Assembly (NCBI GenBank): GCA_903886985.1 | Contig: CAISOI010000100.1 | Coordinates: 1 to 5,734 of the forward strand | Source of the DNA: an uncultured Chthonomonas sp. | GTDB taxonomy: Bacteria; Armatimonadota; Chthonomonadetes; Chthonomonadales; CAJBBX01 | Direction of reading: 5' to 3' | Length of the DNA: 5,734 bases | Part shown: positions 5,378 to 5,734 of the stretch, piece after piece | Layout of the letters: every line of letters begins with the position of its first letter | Position numbering within the stretch: the first letter of the stretch is position 1 | Notes under the pieces: model-generated | Database searches by the model: none | The model's input: the letters and a program-made list of their open reading frames with translations, nothing else | Told to the model about the DNA's origin: nothing | Translations under genes and position numbers: made by a program

Positions 5378-5734
5378 CTATCGATCGAGAACGTCGTTGC
5401 GCGTGCTTTCTGCGATCGCCATCACCTGATCGACTAGGTTCTTTTGAACCCCCAGTTCTTCCAAGGTCGATTGCAAGTGACCAGCAACAGCATTAAAGTG
5501 AGCGTCATTCAATCCTTGCTTTACAAGGTGCGCATGCGCTTTTCTCATGTCTAATCCTGTATAGTTATTAGGACCGCCAAATGCCATAGTCAAAAACGCC
5601 TTTTGCTTTGCAGCTTGACGCTCCATGTCGGTGGTATCGAAGAAGTGGCATATGGTCTCGTCACTTAATACCTTCCTGTAGAAGATGTCGACAGCAGCGT
5701 CTACTGCTGCGGTACCGCCAATTTGATCAAATAG
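5378..5734 (-). CDS. Group 1 truncated hemoglobin (TrHbN-like), N-terminal residues outside window
   Basis: The minus-strand frame is open to the window edge and gives 118 residues, ending at TAG 5380-5378; an internal ATG at 5626-5624 is not the start. The segment starts 'LFDQIGGTAAVDAAVD', which matches the N-terminus of group 1 truncated hemoglobins, so only about two to four residues are missing. Family features are FYRKV with Tyr B10 (residue 19), the GGP...Y.G turn (AFGGPNNYTG), and M-x3-H (MRKAH) with the proximal heme-binding His. The 2-on-2 globins of this group bind O2 and NO, and some act as NO dioxygenases when supplied with electrons. The reductase gene starts 14 bp downstream with its Shine-Dalgarno site touching this stop codon, so the two are almost certainly one operon and translationally linked. 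The promoter lies beyond the window. Confidence 0.9.
   Translation of the reverse strand, partial: LFDQIGGTAAVDAAVDIFYRKVLSDETICHFFDTTDMERQAAKQKAFLTMAFGGPNNYTGLDMRKAHAHLVKQGLNDAHFNAVAGHLQSTLEELGVQKNLVDQVMAIAESTRNDVLDR

Noticed and set aside
5072..5437. 121-residue plus-strand frame over the reductase and globin genes
   Set aside because: It is antisense to two well-supported genes and spans their junction; no domain is recognisable.
557..5734. Full reassignment of TGA to tryptophan across the genome
   Set aside because: About 21 tryptophans in the window are all TGG and none of the long frames has another TGA. Code-4-like genomes would show many.
1..5734. tRNA, rRNA, CRISPR array or insertion sequence
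   Set aside because: No cloverleaf, no spaced direct repeats, no transposase fragment and no terminal inverted repeats were seen.

Overview
This is a window of ordinary bacterial chromosome: moderate GC by eye, short intergenic gaps, one strong and one fair intrinsic terminator, Shine-Dalgarno sites and no mobile element. The mix of a GH51 arabinofuranosidase, an exported HEAT-repeat/TlpA thioredoxin protein, a YVTN beta-propeller joined to a di-heme cytochrome c peroxidase, and an exported CYRC thioredoxin-like protein resembles free-living soil or sediment heterotrophs of groups such as Armatimonadota or Planctomycetota. That placement is inferred from gene content; nothing here fixes the taxon.

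Layout. Bases 1-401 (+) hold the C-terminal end of a GH51-type alpha-L-arabinofuranosidase, followed by a terminator (424-458). From 557 (+) runs a frame coding for a membrane anchor, HEAT repeats and a TlpA-like thioredoxin domain. It is cut by a single in-frame TGA at 1217-1219, at a spot where the family pattern suggests Trp. The thioredoxin half (1220-1717) has no usable start of its own before its CxxC motif. A promoter-like site with a perfect TATAAT (1797-1802) precedes the 591-residue beta-propeller/di-heme protein (1843-3618). A 116-bp gap rich in small dyads leads to the exported CYRC protein (3735-4271), which ends at a strong terminator (4291-4321). That terminator lies between convergent genes. 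On the minus strand, a group 1 truncated hemoglobin (5734-5378, its first few residues outside the window) is followed 14 bp later by a 2Fe-2S/FAD/NAD(P)H reductase (5363-4368).

How the genes work together. The three plus-strand units from 557 to 4271 are all predicted to act outside the cytoplasm, and all carry cysteine-based redox motifs (CAPC, two CxxCH, CYRC). This suggests a periplasmic redox set in which the thioredoxin-like proteins could service the c-type cytochrome. The minus-strand pair looks like a two-polypeptide counterpart of flavohemoglobin: a globin plus its electron-delivering reductase, probably for NO or O2 chemistry.

The points most worth checking are the in-frame TGA (nonsense mutation, readthrough, sequencing error or recoding), the absence of TGA among the window's clear gene ends (five TAG, one TAA), and the globin-reductase pairing.
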